The notes under the pieces: model-generated
What the model was told of the DNA's origin: nothing
The model's database searches: none
Seen by the model: the letters and a program-made list of their open reading frames with translations, nothing else
Assembly (NCBI GenBank): GCA_017476665.1
Contig: JAFUZJ010000006.1
Coordinates: 1-61,325, forward strand
Source of the DNA: Lachnospiraceae bacterium
GTDB taxonomy: Bacteria > Bacillota > Clostridia > Lachnospirales > Lachnospiraceae
Length of the DNA stretch: 61,325 nt
Direction: 5' to 3'
Translations under genes and position numbers: made by a program
Shown here: piece after piece, positions 36,301-43,280 of the stretch
How the letters are laid out: each line of letters starts with the position of its first letter
How positions within the stretch are numbered: position 1 is the stretch's first letter

Positions 36301-37095
36301 CTTGGTCTCTGCACGAAACTGAACCAGATTATACAGATCTGCTAAAACGGATCTGAGAGAATATTTTTCATGGACGAGCGTCATTTTCCCCGTCTCTATC
36401 TTGGAGAAATCCAGGATATCACTTATGATTCCCAGCAGGCTTATTCCTGCCTTGCGGATATTTTCAGAATAATCCAGTATAACGGAATTGTCTGTTTCAC
36501 GCTGTATCATCTCATTCATACCGAGAATGGCTGTGATCGGCGTACGGATTTCATGACTCATATTGGAAAGAAATGCAGTTTTAGACAGATTGGCATGCTC
36601 TGCCTGCTCCAGCGCAAATGCAAGATTTTGCGCACGCTCTTTTTCCGCTGCGGCAACGCGGTTCTCCGTTATATCCTCAATGAACACATAATAGACCTCA
36701 CCGTAACCCGGAAGCGTTGCAAAGTGCCCATAGTCATCGACCCAGCGGATGGAACCATCTTTGCGGATGATACGATACACCACATAGTCGATGCTCCGGC
36801 TGTTGGACGGGCGCGCAATTTGTTCCTCTATGGAATTCTGGATACTGTCATAATCCTCCGGATGAACCATGCCCTGAAAATTATTTCCCGTGAGTTCCCG
36901 GAATTCATCGACGGTTGTACAGCCGAAGATTTCACAGGTAGACTGGTTCACATACAAAAGCTCCATACTCTCGTCGGCGCGGTAGATAAAAAAGCCGCCG
37001 GGCATCTGCTCTGCCAGCCATTCCACTGCGGACATACCCTGTTCAAAAGGGATGGACGTCATAATATCGTCGCTGATCACTCTGTTTCTCTGCAT
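33370..37095 (-). CDS. Giant hybrid histidine kinase with two kinase cores (PAS-HK-REC-HPt-HK-REC-REC)
   Basis: A 1241-residue soluble kinase. Order: PAS (about 25-150), HisKA 1 (His181), ATPase 1 (NLLTNAVKYTEEG, DTGIGI, GTGLGL), REC (Asp482), HPt (His634 in VHSLKSTSGAIG), HisKA 2 (His737), ATPase 2 (NILGNAVRYT, DTGVGI, STGLGL), REC (Asp1028), REC (Asp1166). Every catalytic motif is intact, so both cores may work. No membrane helix was seen; input is through the PAS domain. The ATG at 37095 has AGGAGG seven bases upstream; the frame is open to 37173 without a ribosome site. It is divergent from the HD-GYP gene and co-directional with the lone receiver. Confidence 0.9.
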   Translation of the reverse strand: MQRNRVISDDIMTSIPFEQGMSAVEWLAEQMPGGFFIYRADESMELLYVNQSTCEIFGCTTVDEFRELTGNNFQGMVHPEDYDSIQNSIEEQIARPSNSRSIDYVVYRIIRKDGSIRWVDDYGHFATLPGYGEVYYVFIEDITENRVAAAEKERAQNLAFALEQAEHANLSKTAFLSNMSHEIRTPITAILGMNEMIQRETDNSVILDYSENIRKAGISLLGIISDILDFSKIETGKMTLVHEKYSLRSVLADLYNLVQFRAETKGLELNFLIDPDLPSHLWGDEIRVKQIITNLLTNAVKYTEEGRVDFEICLKEKHPDSVTFTVSVADTGIGIRAEDMDRLYEPFDRIDLKKTRSIEGTGLGLSITRQLLSLMDSELRVESQYEAGSRFSFVLTQQVSDWIPVGQFNPDVHIHEAPDSRRKQALFTAPGMRLLVVDDTPMNLQVIAGLLKRTKMHIDVATSGAECIEKFEKEHYDLVFLDYRMPQMNGIETLLTIRHKCPEKFEKTPIISLTASAVSGDKEKMIHAGFTDYLSKPVNIDEMERMMVKYLPPDSVILNDGSTPYEEDDELSKLPKIIFNYPQLDPERGIEYCGDAEDYLFAIETFVISIDTKAAQLETDFQNKDYDSLAINVHSLKSTSGAIGALRLSEKAKEMEMAAKSHDLETLRRDTPALLDEYRQLKDILNTILRHSEPTDESSHISLAVVEEERSRMLARALEEAERANFAKTAFLSNMSHEIRTPMNSIIGLYNIALRNQNLDDETRELITQIGTSARHLISLINDILDMSLIESGNMKLKQEEFSFGNMIEQINSTIESQCNDKGLIFDCSVLGQMNDYYIGDDMKLKQVIFNILGNAVRYTPAPGKVLFTVDEISRSSGKAFIRFVIQDTGVGIHKDYLPHLFEPFSKETEGTSNRFGSTGLGLAITKNIVNMMNGTIDVVSEVGKGSTFTVMIPLDLCDEKGNDRYTFAPSSIRALIVDDDVTACEHAKMILNRIGVESEYVLNGEEALSMFRNFSHPTSPFNLVLADWKMPGIDGIELTRRIRRITKYEDITIILTTYNWYEVMEDAITAGVDAFLSKPMFAGNIREELSKILAERNRSSQKSGHKRHLSGRRILIAEDVEINGQITKQILGLNGIKADLVSNGEEALEIFEKHGIGYYDAILMDIRMPKMNGLEATRQIRGIDRADAASIPIIALTANAFEEDIRLSLEAGMNAHLSKPVEPDALFSVLTRLILDNHAN

Positions 37096-37190
37096 CAGGA
37101 ATCCTCCTGTTATGTATGAATTTATATTCGTTATTTTACCACAGTATCCGACAGAATAAAAGTTTTTTTGCAATCAGCCAAATTTCATGA

Positions 37191-37219
37191 TTGCGAATCC
37201 TTTAGATGATTATTATAAT
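37191..37219 (+). promoter_or_regulatory. Promoter of the HD-GYP gene
   Basis: TTGCGA (37191-37196), 17-base spacer, TATAAT (37214-37219), about 48 bases before the start codon in the divergent intergenic region. Confidence 0.65.
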
Positions 37220-37266
37220 AGACGCAAGAGCAGTCAAATCTTAAACAGACACAGGAGGCAATAAAA

Positions 37267-38703
37267 ATGGATTGGGTTGTTGTCGTGGATGATGATGCGG
37301 AAAACAGACAGCGCGTGGCATCCATCCTTCGTAGGGAGAACATAAAAGTTACTGAAATTTCCTCAGGAGAAGAACTTTTTAACTATGTGGAAGGAATGGT
37401 TCCACTGCCTGACCTGATCCTGCTGGATGTTCTCATGCCCGGCATGAGTGGCTTTGAAACACTTAAAAATCTGCGCAAAAAGACCGGGAATGAAAGTAAA
37501 ATACCGGTCATTTTTCTCACTGGAAACGAGGATCTTGAGTCGGAGATGGAAGGACTGTCCCTCGGTGCGGTGGATTTTATCCGCAAGCCCTTTTTCGCGG
37601 AAATATTGATTCTGCGGGTAAAACATACGATCGAATTTATGCGTCTTAAGAATGATCTTGCCAGAGAAGTCGACAAAAAGGCAAAGGAAAACAACCGCCT
37701 CACGCTCCATGTGGTTCAGACGCTTGCCGAGGCAATTGACGCAAAAGATACCTATACCAACGGTCATTCCGGGCGTGTCGCGGCATATTCGAGAGAGATT
37801 GCCAAAAGACTCGGCTATGAGGAGAGCAAGCAAGATGAAATATATATGATGGGTTTACTTCATGATGTGGGAAAGATCGGGGTACCGGATTGGATCATTA
37901 ACAAGACGGACAGGCTCACAGATGAAGAATTCGCAGAGATCAAAAAGCATCCTTCCGTTGGAAACAGAATTCTCAAGAAAATAAAGGAAATGCCGAAGCT
38001 TGCCTATGGTGCAAGATGGCATCACGAGAGGATTGACGGACGCGGTTATCCTGACGGGCTTAAGGGCAATGAGATTCCAGAAGAGGCAAGGATCATTGCC
38101 GTAGCAGATGCCTATGACGCTATGACAAGTAACCGCAGCTACCGCAATGTAATGCCGCAGGCTGCCGTCAGGTCGGAAATCGAAAAAGGAAAGGGAAGCC
38201 AGTTTGACGAGCGTATCGCTGATATTATGATTGGCATGATAGATGAAGATACGGAATATATCATGCGGGAGGGGGAGGCTGAAAAGAACGGCTTGCGCGA
38301 GCGCTCCTCCGAGGAAACGATAAAGCATATGGATGAACAGCATGTACTCCCTGAGCAGCTCACAGCGTTTTCAGAGCTGGATACTGATCTGGGGCTCTTT
38401 TTGTGCGGAGAAGTCGAGGATTATCTGGATGCCCTTGCTATCTTTGCGGGATCGATTCGATCAAAAGCCGAAAAAATTGAAAGCGCTCTCGAAAGTGGGG
38501 ACTTCGAGACTTATGCCATATTGGTTCACTCACTGAAAAGTTCTGCCCGGACAATCGGGGCTACGACCGTTTCTGATCTTGCAAGGCAGATGGAAACAGC
38601 TTGCAAGGAGGGAGATCTTGATCGGGTGCGAAGAGAGACGGGGATGCTTCTTTCCGGCTATAAGGACATGGAAATACCGCTTAAATCCATACTGGAATTG
38701 TGA
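37267..38703 (+). CDS. REC-HD-GYP-HPt c-di-GMP phosphodiesterase
   Basis: A 478-residue protein joining signalling to second-messenger turnover. The receiver (1-125) has Asp54 in LILLDVLMP. The HD-GYP domain (about 145-325) has NGHSGRV, HD at 199-200 in LLHDVGKIG, HHERIDGRGYP (GYP at 260-262) and the DAYDAMTSNR motif, so hydrolysis of c-di-GMP is expected. A C-terminal HPt domain (about 375-475) carries His421 in VHSLKSSARTIG. This addition is uncommon: most REC-HD-GYP proteins stop after the catalytic domain. Its own promoter lies in the gap shared with the giant kinase. A transposase remnant begins right at its stop codon. Confidence 0.9.
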   Translation: MDWVVVVDDDAENRQRVASILRRENIKVTEISSGEELFNYVEGMVPLPDLILLDVLMPGMSGFETLKNLRKKTGNESKIPVIFLTGNEDLESEMEGLSLGAVDFIRKPFFAEILILRVKHTIEFMRLKNDLAREVDKKAKENNRLTLHVVQTLAEAIDAKDTYTNGHSGRVAAYSREIAKRLGYEESKQDEIYMMGLLHDVGKIGVPDWIINKTDRLTDEEFAEIKKHPSVGNRILKKIKEMPKLAYGARWHHERIDGRGYPDGLKGNEIPEEARIIAVADAYDAMTSNRSYRNVMPQAAVRSEIEKGKGSQFDERIADIMIGMIDEDTEYIMREGEAEKNGLRERSSEETIKHMDEQHVLPEQLTAFSELDTDLGLFLCGEVEDYLDALAIFAGSIRSKAEKIESALESGDFETYAILVHSLKSSARTIGATTVSDLARQMETACKEGDLDRVRRETGMLLSGYKDMEIPLKSILEL

Positions 38704-39592
38704 GGTCGAACGACAAGCATGACAGGAACAGCTGCCTGATTGTTCCGGGCAAAGGAAAAAATGCTGTTGTAGAACTTTCAAAAATTCAGCGGAAATATAT
38801 TCCAGGACTCTTCAAGTATTTTGGGGCGACGGCAGATCCGCGGGATCCCAGGTATATTACTTATTCCAACACAACTATGTTAGGACAGATGTATTTTAAG
38901 GGGATAGCCGGGATTGTCAGTATGCAGGGGATGACAGAGGCATTCAAACGGCTGGCAGAAAAGATCAAGAAAAGGTTTCCAAGACTTCCGATCCTGTTGA
39001 TGGGAGACAGCCTGTATGCCTGTGAGCCTGTGATGGAGATATGCCGCAGGAATGGCTGGGATTACCTGCTGAGATTCAAAGATGGAAGGATTCCGAGTGT
39101 TGCAGAAGAATATAATGCAATCACAGAAAAAGGGAGATCAGGAAATGCGGAGTTTGTGAATGCAATCGATCATGAAGGACACGTTTTGAATGTACTGCGG
39201 TATGAGGAAAAAACAGTGACTAATAACACTGTCCAGACAACAAAGTTCCAATGGATCACGAACCTGCGTATCACTGAAAAGAATGCGGAAAAGATAGCAG
39301 CGACAGGACGGTTGAGATGGAAGATAGAAAACGAAGGATTCAACCGCCAAAAAAGTGGCAGTACGATATCACGCACGCCTGCAGCTTTAACGCAACAGCT
39401 CTTAAGAATCATTATCTGATCTACCAGATATCAGATATTGTCCTGCAGTTGTATGAATATTTTTCGTTGGAAAAGAAAGGGATCAAGCGAACAAAAAAGA
39501 ATATGTCTTCCATACTGTTAGCTAGCTTTGGACGGCGGTTAACAGAGAAAGACATATCCAGAGAACGACTGGGTAAGCCAACCTTCGAATAA
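38700..39592 (+). pseudogene. Decayed transposase (internally deleted and frameshifted)
   Basis: Remnant of a DDE-type transposase of a kind common in Lachnospiraceae. The N-terminal part (KYIPGLFKYFGATADPRDPRY) is recognisable, but at about residue 78 the sequence jumps from MQGMTEAF to a late segment (KRLAEKIKKRFPRLP, then MGDSLYACEPVMEICR), so roughly the middle third, with the first catalytic residues, is missing. At about 39345-39352 a run of six A breaks the frame; the C-terminus (KKWQYDITHACSFNATALKNHYL) continues in the next frame to 39592. The first start codon overlaps the HD-GYP stop, so there is no own expression signal. No clear terminal inverted repeats were found. Confidence 0.8.
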
Positions 39593-39721
39593 GGTAATTA
39601 TAGCAGAGGGGGTGACACCTGCCAAGAGGAAAATGCAAAATGCAAAAAAAACTATACACATAAGGATTCATTATATATAAAGCGTAGTTCACCTTTTAGA
39701 ACTGCATTCATGCATACTTGA

Positions 39722-39815
39722 TTGACAAAACAAAAATAAAATTGTACTATGTAATTATAAATATAATATAAAGATTCTAAAGTGCATATCCGGCAGATCG
39801 CCACATTTCACTTTG
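39722..39815 (+). promoter_or_regulatory. Promoter and conserved leader of first Uma2 gene
   Basis: TTGACA (39722-39727), 17-base spacer, TACTAT (39745-39750). About 30 bases after the expected start lies AGTGCATATC (39781-39790) followed by a segment alike in about 26 of 32 positions to 41689-41720 upstream of the second Uma2 gene. The remaining bases from 39593 show no gene. Confidence 0.65.
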
Positions 39816-39874
39816 AATGATATGAAACCCATTTCACAATGATTTAAAGAAGTTCAAATTAAAGGAGGATTTTT

Positions 39875-40552
39875 ATGGGAAAAGACTATACTGATATGCC
39901 CGATGGAGTTGGAAAGATCCAGGGTGTCGGGGAAGGAGCGCCTGCTTATCAGGCAGAGAGATTTTTACAGCTTGTGCCGGAACCGGAGAAAATGACGCTG
40001 GAGGATTATCTGGCGCTGCCGGATGACCGGAGGGTGGAAATGATCGACGGCGTGTTTTACGATATGGCTGCGCCGACGTTGGTACACCAATTGATTTCCA
40101 TGGAGATCTGGAAATCAATGAAAGAATATGTTGAGAAAAATGGCGGAGATTGTGTTCCTTTTGCAGCACCTGTAGATGTACAGCTGTTCCACGATGACAA
40201 GACGATTGTACAGCCGGATGTGTTTGTGGTGTGTGACAGAGATAAACTCATCAAGCAGAGAGTACTGGATGTGCCGGATCTGATCGTGGAGGTGGTATCT
40301 CCGGGCAGTCTTAAGATGGACACGCGGCTGAAGCTGGAAAAATATAAACAGGCGGGCGTGCGCGAATACTGGATTGTGTTCCCCGAGGAAAAGAAAGTGC
40401 TGGTCTATCTTTTTGAGAAGGCAAAAGAAGCGGCGGATATCGTACCAAAAGAGTATACTTTTGCGAACAGAGTGCCGGTCGGTATCTGGGATGACATATG
40501 TGAGGTGGACTTTGGGGAGATTTATGAGCAGTGCAGTTTTTTGTATGAGTAA
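39875..40552 (+). CDS. Uma2-family endonuclease (paralogue 1)
   Basis: A 225-residue PD-(D/E)XK-fold protein of the Uma2/DUF820 family. An N-terminal extension (about 1-45) contains GAPAYQA. The family core begins EDYLALPDDRRVEMIDGVFYD and carries the active-site line QPDVFVVC ... IVEVVSPGS ... REYWIVFPEE. The acidic residues expected to bind metal (PD, VEV) are intact. Function is unproven for the family; a DNase role is inferred from the fold. It has its own promoter, AAAGGAGG ribosome site and ATG, and is followed by an HD-domain gene. Confidence 0.85.
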   Translation: MGKDYTDMPDGVGKIQGVGEGAPAYQAERFLQLVPEPEKMTLEDYLALPDDRRVEMIDGVFYDMAAPTLVHQLISMEIWKSMKEYVEKNGGDCVPFAAPVDVQLFHDDKTIVQPDVFVVCDRDKLIKQRVLDVPDLIVEVVSPGSLKMDTRLKLEKYKQAGVREYWIVFPEEKKVLVYLFEKAKEAADIVPKEYTFANRVPVGIWDDICEVDFGEIYEQCSFLYE

Positions 40553-40563
40553 TTTCGAAGATA

Positions 40564-40572
40564 TGGTATAAT
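40564..40572 (+). promoter_or_regulatory. Extended -10 promoter of HD-domain gene
   Basis: TGGTATAAT matches the extended -10 consensus; no good -35 is present. It lies 34 bases before the start codon. Confidence 0.45.
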
Positions 40573-40605
40573 CAGATCATATTATATCTTTGGAGGAAGA
40601 TTGCC

Positions 40606-41403
40606 ATGCAAAGACAGCAGGTTGAGGAGGTATTCAGGCAGTACACGTCGGCATATAACGCAAATGATCCCAAAATTAAGCTGAAAATAGATCATACATT
40701 CCGGGTGGCAATGCTGGCGGAAACCATTGCAAAGTCCCTGGGGGGAGCAGATGAGGATCTGGCATGGCTGTGCGGTATGCTCCATGACATTGGACGATTT
40801 GAGCAAGTGCGGAGATTCCATACTTTTTTTGACGCGGAATCTGTGGACCATGCCAGGTTTGGCGCGGATCTGCTGTTTCAGGAAGGGCTGCTTGAACGTT
40901 TTGCATTGGATCTGTCAGAGAAAGAAAAGCGGATATTGGAAGTGAGCATCCGAAATCATAATGCTTACAGGGTGCAGGAAGGGCTGACAGAGGAAGAGTA
41001 CACATATTGCAATATTTTGCGGGATGCGGACAAGATCGACATTTTCCGCGTGAACTGCGATACGCCGTTGGAGGAAATTTATAATGTGACAACGGAGGAA
41101 TTGCGGAATGCAGGGGTCAGCAAAGCGGTAAAGCAGTGTTATTTTGACCGGACGGCTGTACGGCGTGACTGCCGCCAAACTGCTGCAGACTATGTGGTAG
41201 CGCATATTTGTCTCGTGTTTGAACTGGTATATCCGATCAGCAGGAAGATTGCGAAAGAGCAGGGATATGTTGACCGATTGCTTGATTTCCCTTCCTGGAA
41301 TGAGACGACACAGGAATGGTTCTCGTATATGAGGAATACGATATGGAAAGAGAAAAAAGAATATCAGGAATATGAGAACGAAAAAAATACATCGGTTACT
41401 TGA
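40606..41403 (+). CDS. HD-domain metal-dependent phosphohydrolase
   Basis: A 265-residue HD-superfamily protein. The metal-binding signature is complete: the first His in IDHTFRVAMLAE, HD in GMLHDIGRFEQ, the late His in RNHNAY and Asp in RDADKIDIFR. Such proteins hydrolyse phosphate esters of nucleotides or related molecules; the substrate is not predictable. The C-terminus (about 215-265) is helical and charged. Its position between Uma2 paralogues is notable. GGAGG precedes the ATG. Confidence 0.85.
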   Translation: MQRQQVEEVFRQYTSAYNANDPKIKLKIDHTFRVAMLAETIAKSLGGADEDLAWLCGMLHDIGRFEQVRRFHTFFDAESVDHARFGADLLFQEGLLERFALDLSEKEKRILEVSIRNHNAYRVQEGLTEEEYTYCNILRDADKIDIFRVNCDTPLEEIYNVTTEELRNAGVSKAVKQCYFDRTAVRRDCRQTAADYVVAHICLVFELVYPISRKIAKEQGYVDRLLDFPSWNETTQEWFSYMRNTIWKEKKEYQEYENEKNTSVT

Positions 41404-41558
41404 TCCGGCAGGCAAAGCTGACAACCTATGCGAAGACCGCGGTACAGCGGGGTATCAGGGAGGAGGCAGTCTTCCAATATTGCGGAAAACAAGATGAAAA
41501 CTTATCTCGGGGAACGGTGATGATTGGCGGAGCAGCGCTGCAATTATATTTTGCATAA
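41376..41558 (+). pseudogene. Open fragment without start, possible gene remnant
   Basis: After a stop at 41373-41375 a frame stays open for 60 codons to TAA at 41556. Its reading (for example YLIRQAKLTTYAKTAVQRGI, then EEAVFQYCGKQDE) looks protein-like and runs past the stop of the overlapping HD gene, but it lacks a ribosome site. A 42-codon ATG frame also overlaps. I cannot assign either; a degraded gene end is one explanation. Confidence 0.3.
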
Positions 41559-41625
41559 AAAAATTTTTGCGGTAAGATTTTCAACTACAGGGAGGGATGG
41601 ACATCGACTCGACTGAATAAAGTGC

Positions 41626-41720
41626 TTGACATGACAGAAATAAAATCGTATTATATAAACATAAAAGATTAATGCTTTAATTCTTTTAAGTGCATATCAG
41701 GTAGATCACCGCAATTCACC
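41626..41720 (+). promoter_or_regulatory. Promoter and conserved leader of Uma2 genes 2-3
   Basis: TTGACA (41626-41631), 17-base spacer, TATTAT (41649-41654), then AGTGCATATC at 41689 and the same downstream block as in the leader of Uma2 paralogue 1. Spacing from the -10 to the block differs by only about four bases between the two copies. Confidence 0.65.
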
Positions 41721-41772
41721 ATGTAAATAAAACTATAACAGAACAGGGAACAAAAAGGGAGGAGTGTTTGTA

Positions 41773-42507
41773 TTGGGAAAAGACGATAATGATAACAGTG
41801 ATGAGAACAACAAAATAAAGGGGGTCATGGATGGCGCACCTGCTTATCAGGCTGACACATATCTTTGTGTTGTGCCGGATGCCGTAAAGAAAGATAATAT
41901 TGGGGAAGAAGACAGTGCGCGGATGATCTGGGAGACAGGTGACAAAACGATCGAGGATTATCTGGCGCTCCCGGAGGAAAGAAGAGTGGAACTGATTGAT
42001 GGCGTGTTCTACGATATGGCGGCGCCGTCCTATGTACATCAGATCATAGCTCTAAAAATTCATCAAATTCTATTAAATCATGTGGAGAAAAACGGTGGTT
42101 CCTGTATGCCGTTTGCGGCACCGGCAGATGTACAGCTCTTTTGTGACAGCGATAAGACGATGGTTCAGCCGGATGTATTTGTGGTGTGCAACAGAGATCA
42201 ACTCACCATGAACAGATTGCTTGGTGCGCCGGATCTGGTCATGGAGGTGATATCGCCGTGGAGCAGGTGGCGGGATGCTGATCTGAAATTACGTAAATAC
42301 CGGGAGGCGGGCGTGCGAGAATACTGGATTATATTTCCGAAAGAGAAGAAAGTGCTGGTCTATCTTTTTGAAAAGTCGGACGCAACAGGAGATATTGTGC
42401 CGACAGAATATACTTTCACAGATAGAGTGCCCGTAGGAATCTGGGATGGAAAGTGTGAGGTGGACTTCGCGGAAATCTATGAGAGGTGTAAATTCTTATA
42501 TGACTGA
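41773..42507 (+). CDS. Uma2-family endonuclease (paralogue 2)
   Basis: A 244-residue Uma2 protein. It shares the GAPAYQA N-terminal extension of paralogue 1, then the core TIEDYLALPEERRVELIDGV, QPDVFVVC, VMEVISP and REYWIIFPKEK. After the key Glu the usual SPS block reads SPWSRWRD, a divergence. The TTG at 41773 is chosen because it lines up with the MGKD start of paralogue 1 and has GGGAGGAG eight bases upstream; a GTG at 41764 lies within that ribosome site. It is followed 45 bases later by paralogue 3 without a promoter. Confidence 0.83.
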   Translation: MGKDDNDNSDENNKIKGVMDGAPAYQADTYLCVVPDAVKKDNIGEEDSARMIWETGDKTIEDYLALPEERRVELIDGVFYDMAAPSYVHQIIALKIHQILLNHVEKNGGSCMPFAAPADVQLFCDSDKTMVQPDVFVVCNRDQLTMNRLLGAPDLVMEVISPWSRWRDADLKLRKYREAGVREYWIIFPKEKKVLVYLFEKSDATGDIVPTEYTFTDRVPVGIWDGKCEVDFAEIYERCKFLYD

Positions 42508-42552
42508 ATTTAGGAAACTAAAGTGTTTGAAATAGAGGAAGGAGAGTTTGTA

Positions 42553-43164
42553 TTGGGAAAAGAGCATAAAGACAGTGAACAAATAATCTGGGAGACAGGC
42601 AATAAAACGATAGAGGATTACCATGCTCTACCGGACGAAAGGCGGGTCGAGCTGATCGACGGCGTGTTTTATGACATGGCGGCGCCGTCCTATGTGCATC
42701 AGAATATATCCGGTATGATATATCATATCCTTATGCGTCATGTGGAGAAAAATAAGGGTTCCTGTATGCCGTTTATTTCGCCGGCGGATGTACAGCTTTT
42801 CGGTGATGATAAGACGATGGTGCAGCCGGATGTATTTGTGGTATGTAATCGGGATCGGATCACATATGCACGGCTGGTCAATGCGCCGGATCTGGTCATT
42901 GAGGTGATATCTCCCAGTACCAGAAGAAAGGATATGGATTTGAAATTACGTAGATATCGGGAAGCGGGGGTCAGAGAATACTGGATTGTATTTCCTGAGG
43001 AGAAACAGCTGTGGGTTTATCTTTTTGGAGAGAAGGACACTGGATCAGAGGCGCACCAGGTTTATACCTTTGCTGATAAAGTCCCGGTTGGAATTTGGGG
43101 CGGCGCATGTGAGGTGGACTTTGTGGAGATTGATGAGCGGTGTGAATTTTTGTATCAGGTGTAG
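42553..43164 (+). CDS. Uma2-family endonuclease (paralogue 3)
   Basis: A 203-residue Uma2 protein lacking the N-terminal GAPAYQA extension. The core TIEDYHALPDERRVELIDG, QPDVFVVC, VIEVISPSTRRKD and REYWIVFPEE is fully canonical, so of the three it best fits an active nuclease. The TTG at 42553 matches the start context of paralogue 2 (AAGGAGAGTTTGTA then TTGGGAAAAG). Co-transcribed with paralogue 2; terminator at 43188. Confidence 0.83.
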   Translation: MGKEHKDSEQIIWETGNKTIEDYHALPDERRVELIDGVFYDMAAPSYVHQNISGMIYHILMRHVEKNKGSCMPFISPADVQLFGDDKTMVQPDVFVVCNRDRITYARLVNAPDLVIEVISPSTRRKDMDLKLRRYREAGVREYWIVFPEEKQLWVYLFGEKDTGSEAHQVYTFADKVPVGIWGGACEVDFVEIDERCEFLYQV

Positions 43165-43187
43165 CAGTGGACGTTTTATAATAAAAG

Positions 43188-43227
43188 AATGCAGTCACTT
43201 TTTTCAATTCGTGAGTGGCTGCATTTC
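43188..43227. terminator. Terminator between Uma2 gene 3 and putP
   Basis: AATGCAGTCACT (43188-43199) pairs with AGTGGCTGCATT (43214-43225) with one G-U pair. T runs lie in the loop and just after. A small palindrome GGGAAATTTATTTCCC (43274-43289) overlaps the putP stop codon. Confidence 0.7.
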
Positions 43228-43280
43228 TAATATCTTATTTTGTATCAGTTACTTTCTGAGAATTTTATTTCCTGGGAAAT

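Noticed and set aside
39340-39360. Programmed -1 frameshift at the A6 run in the transposase
   Set aside because: Zero-frame phasing does not fit the A AAA AAG slippery pattern, and the gene already lacks its middle catalytic part, so simple decay is more likely.
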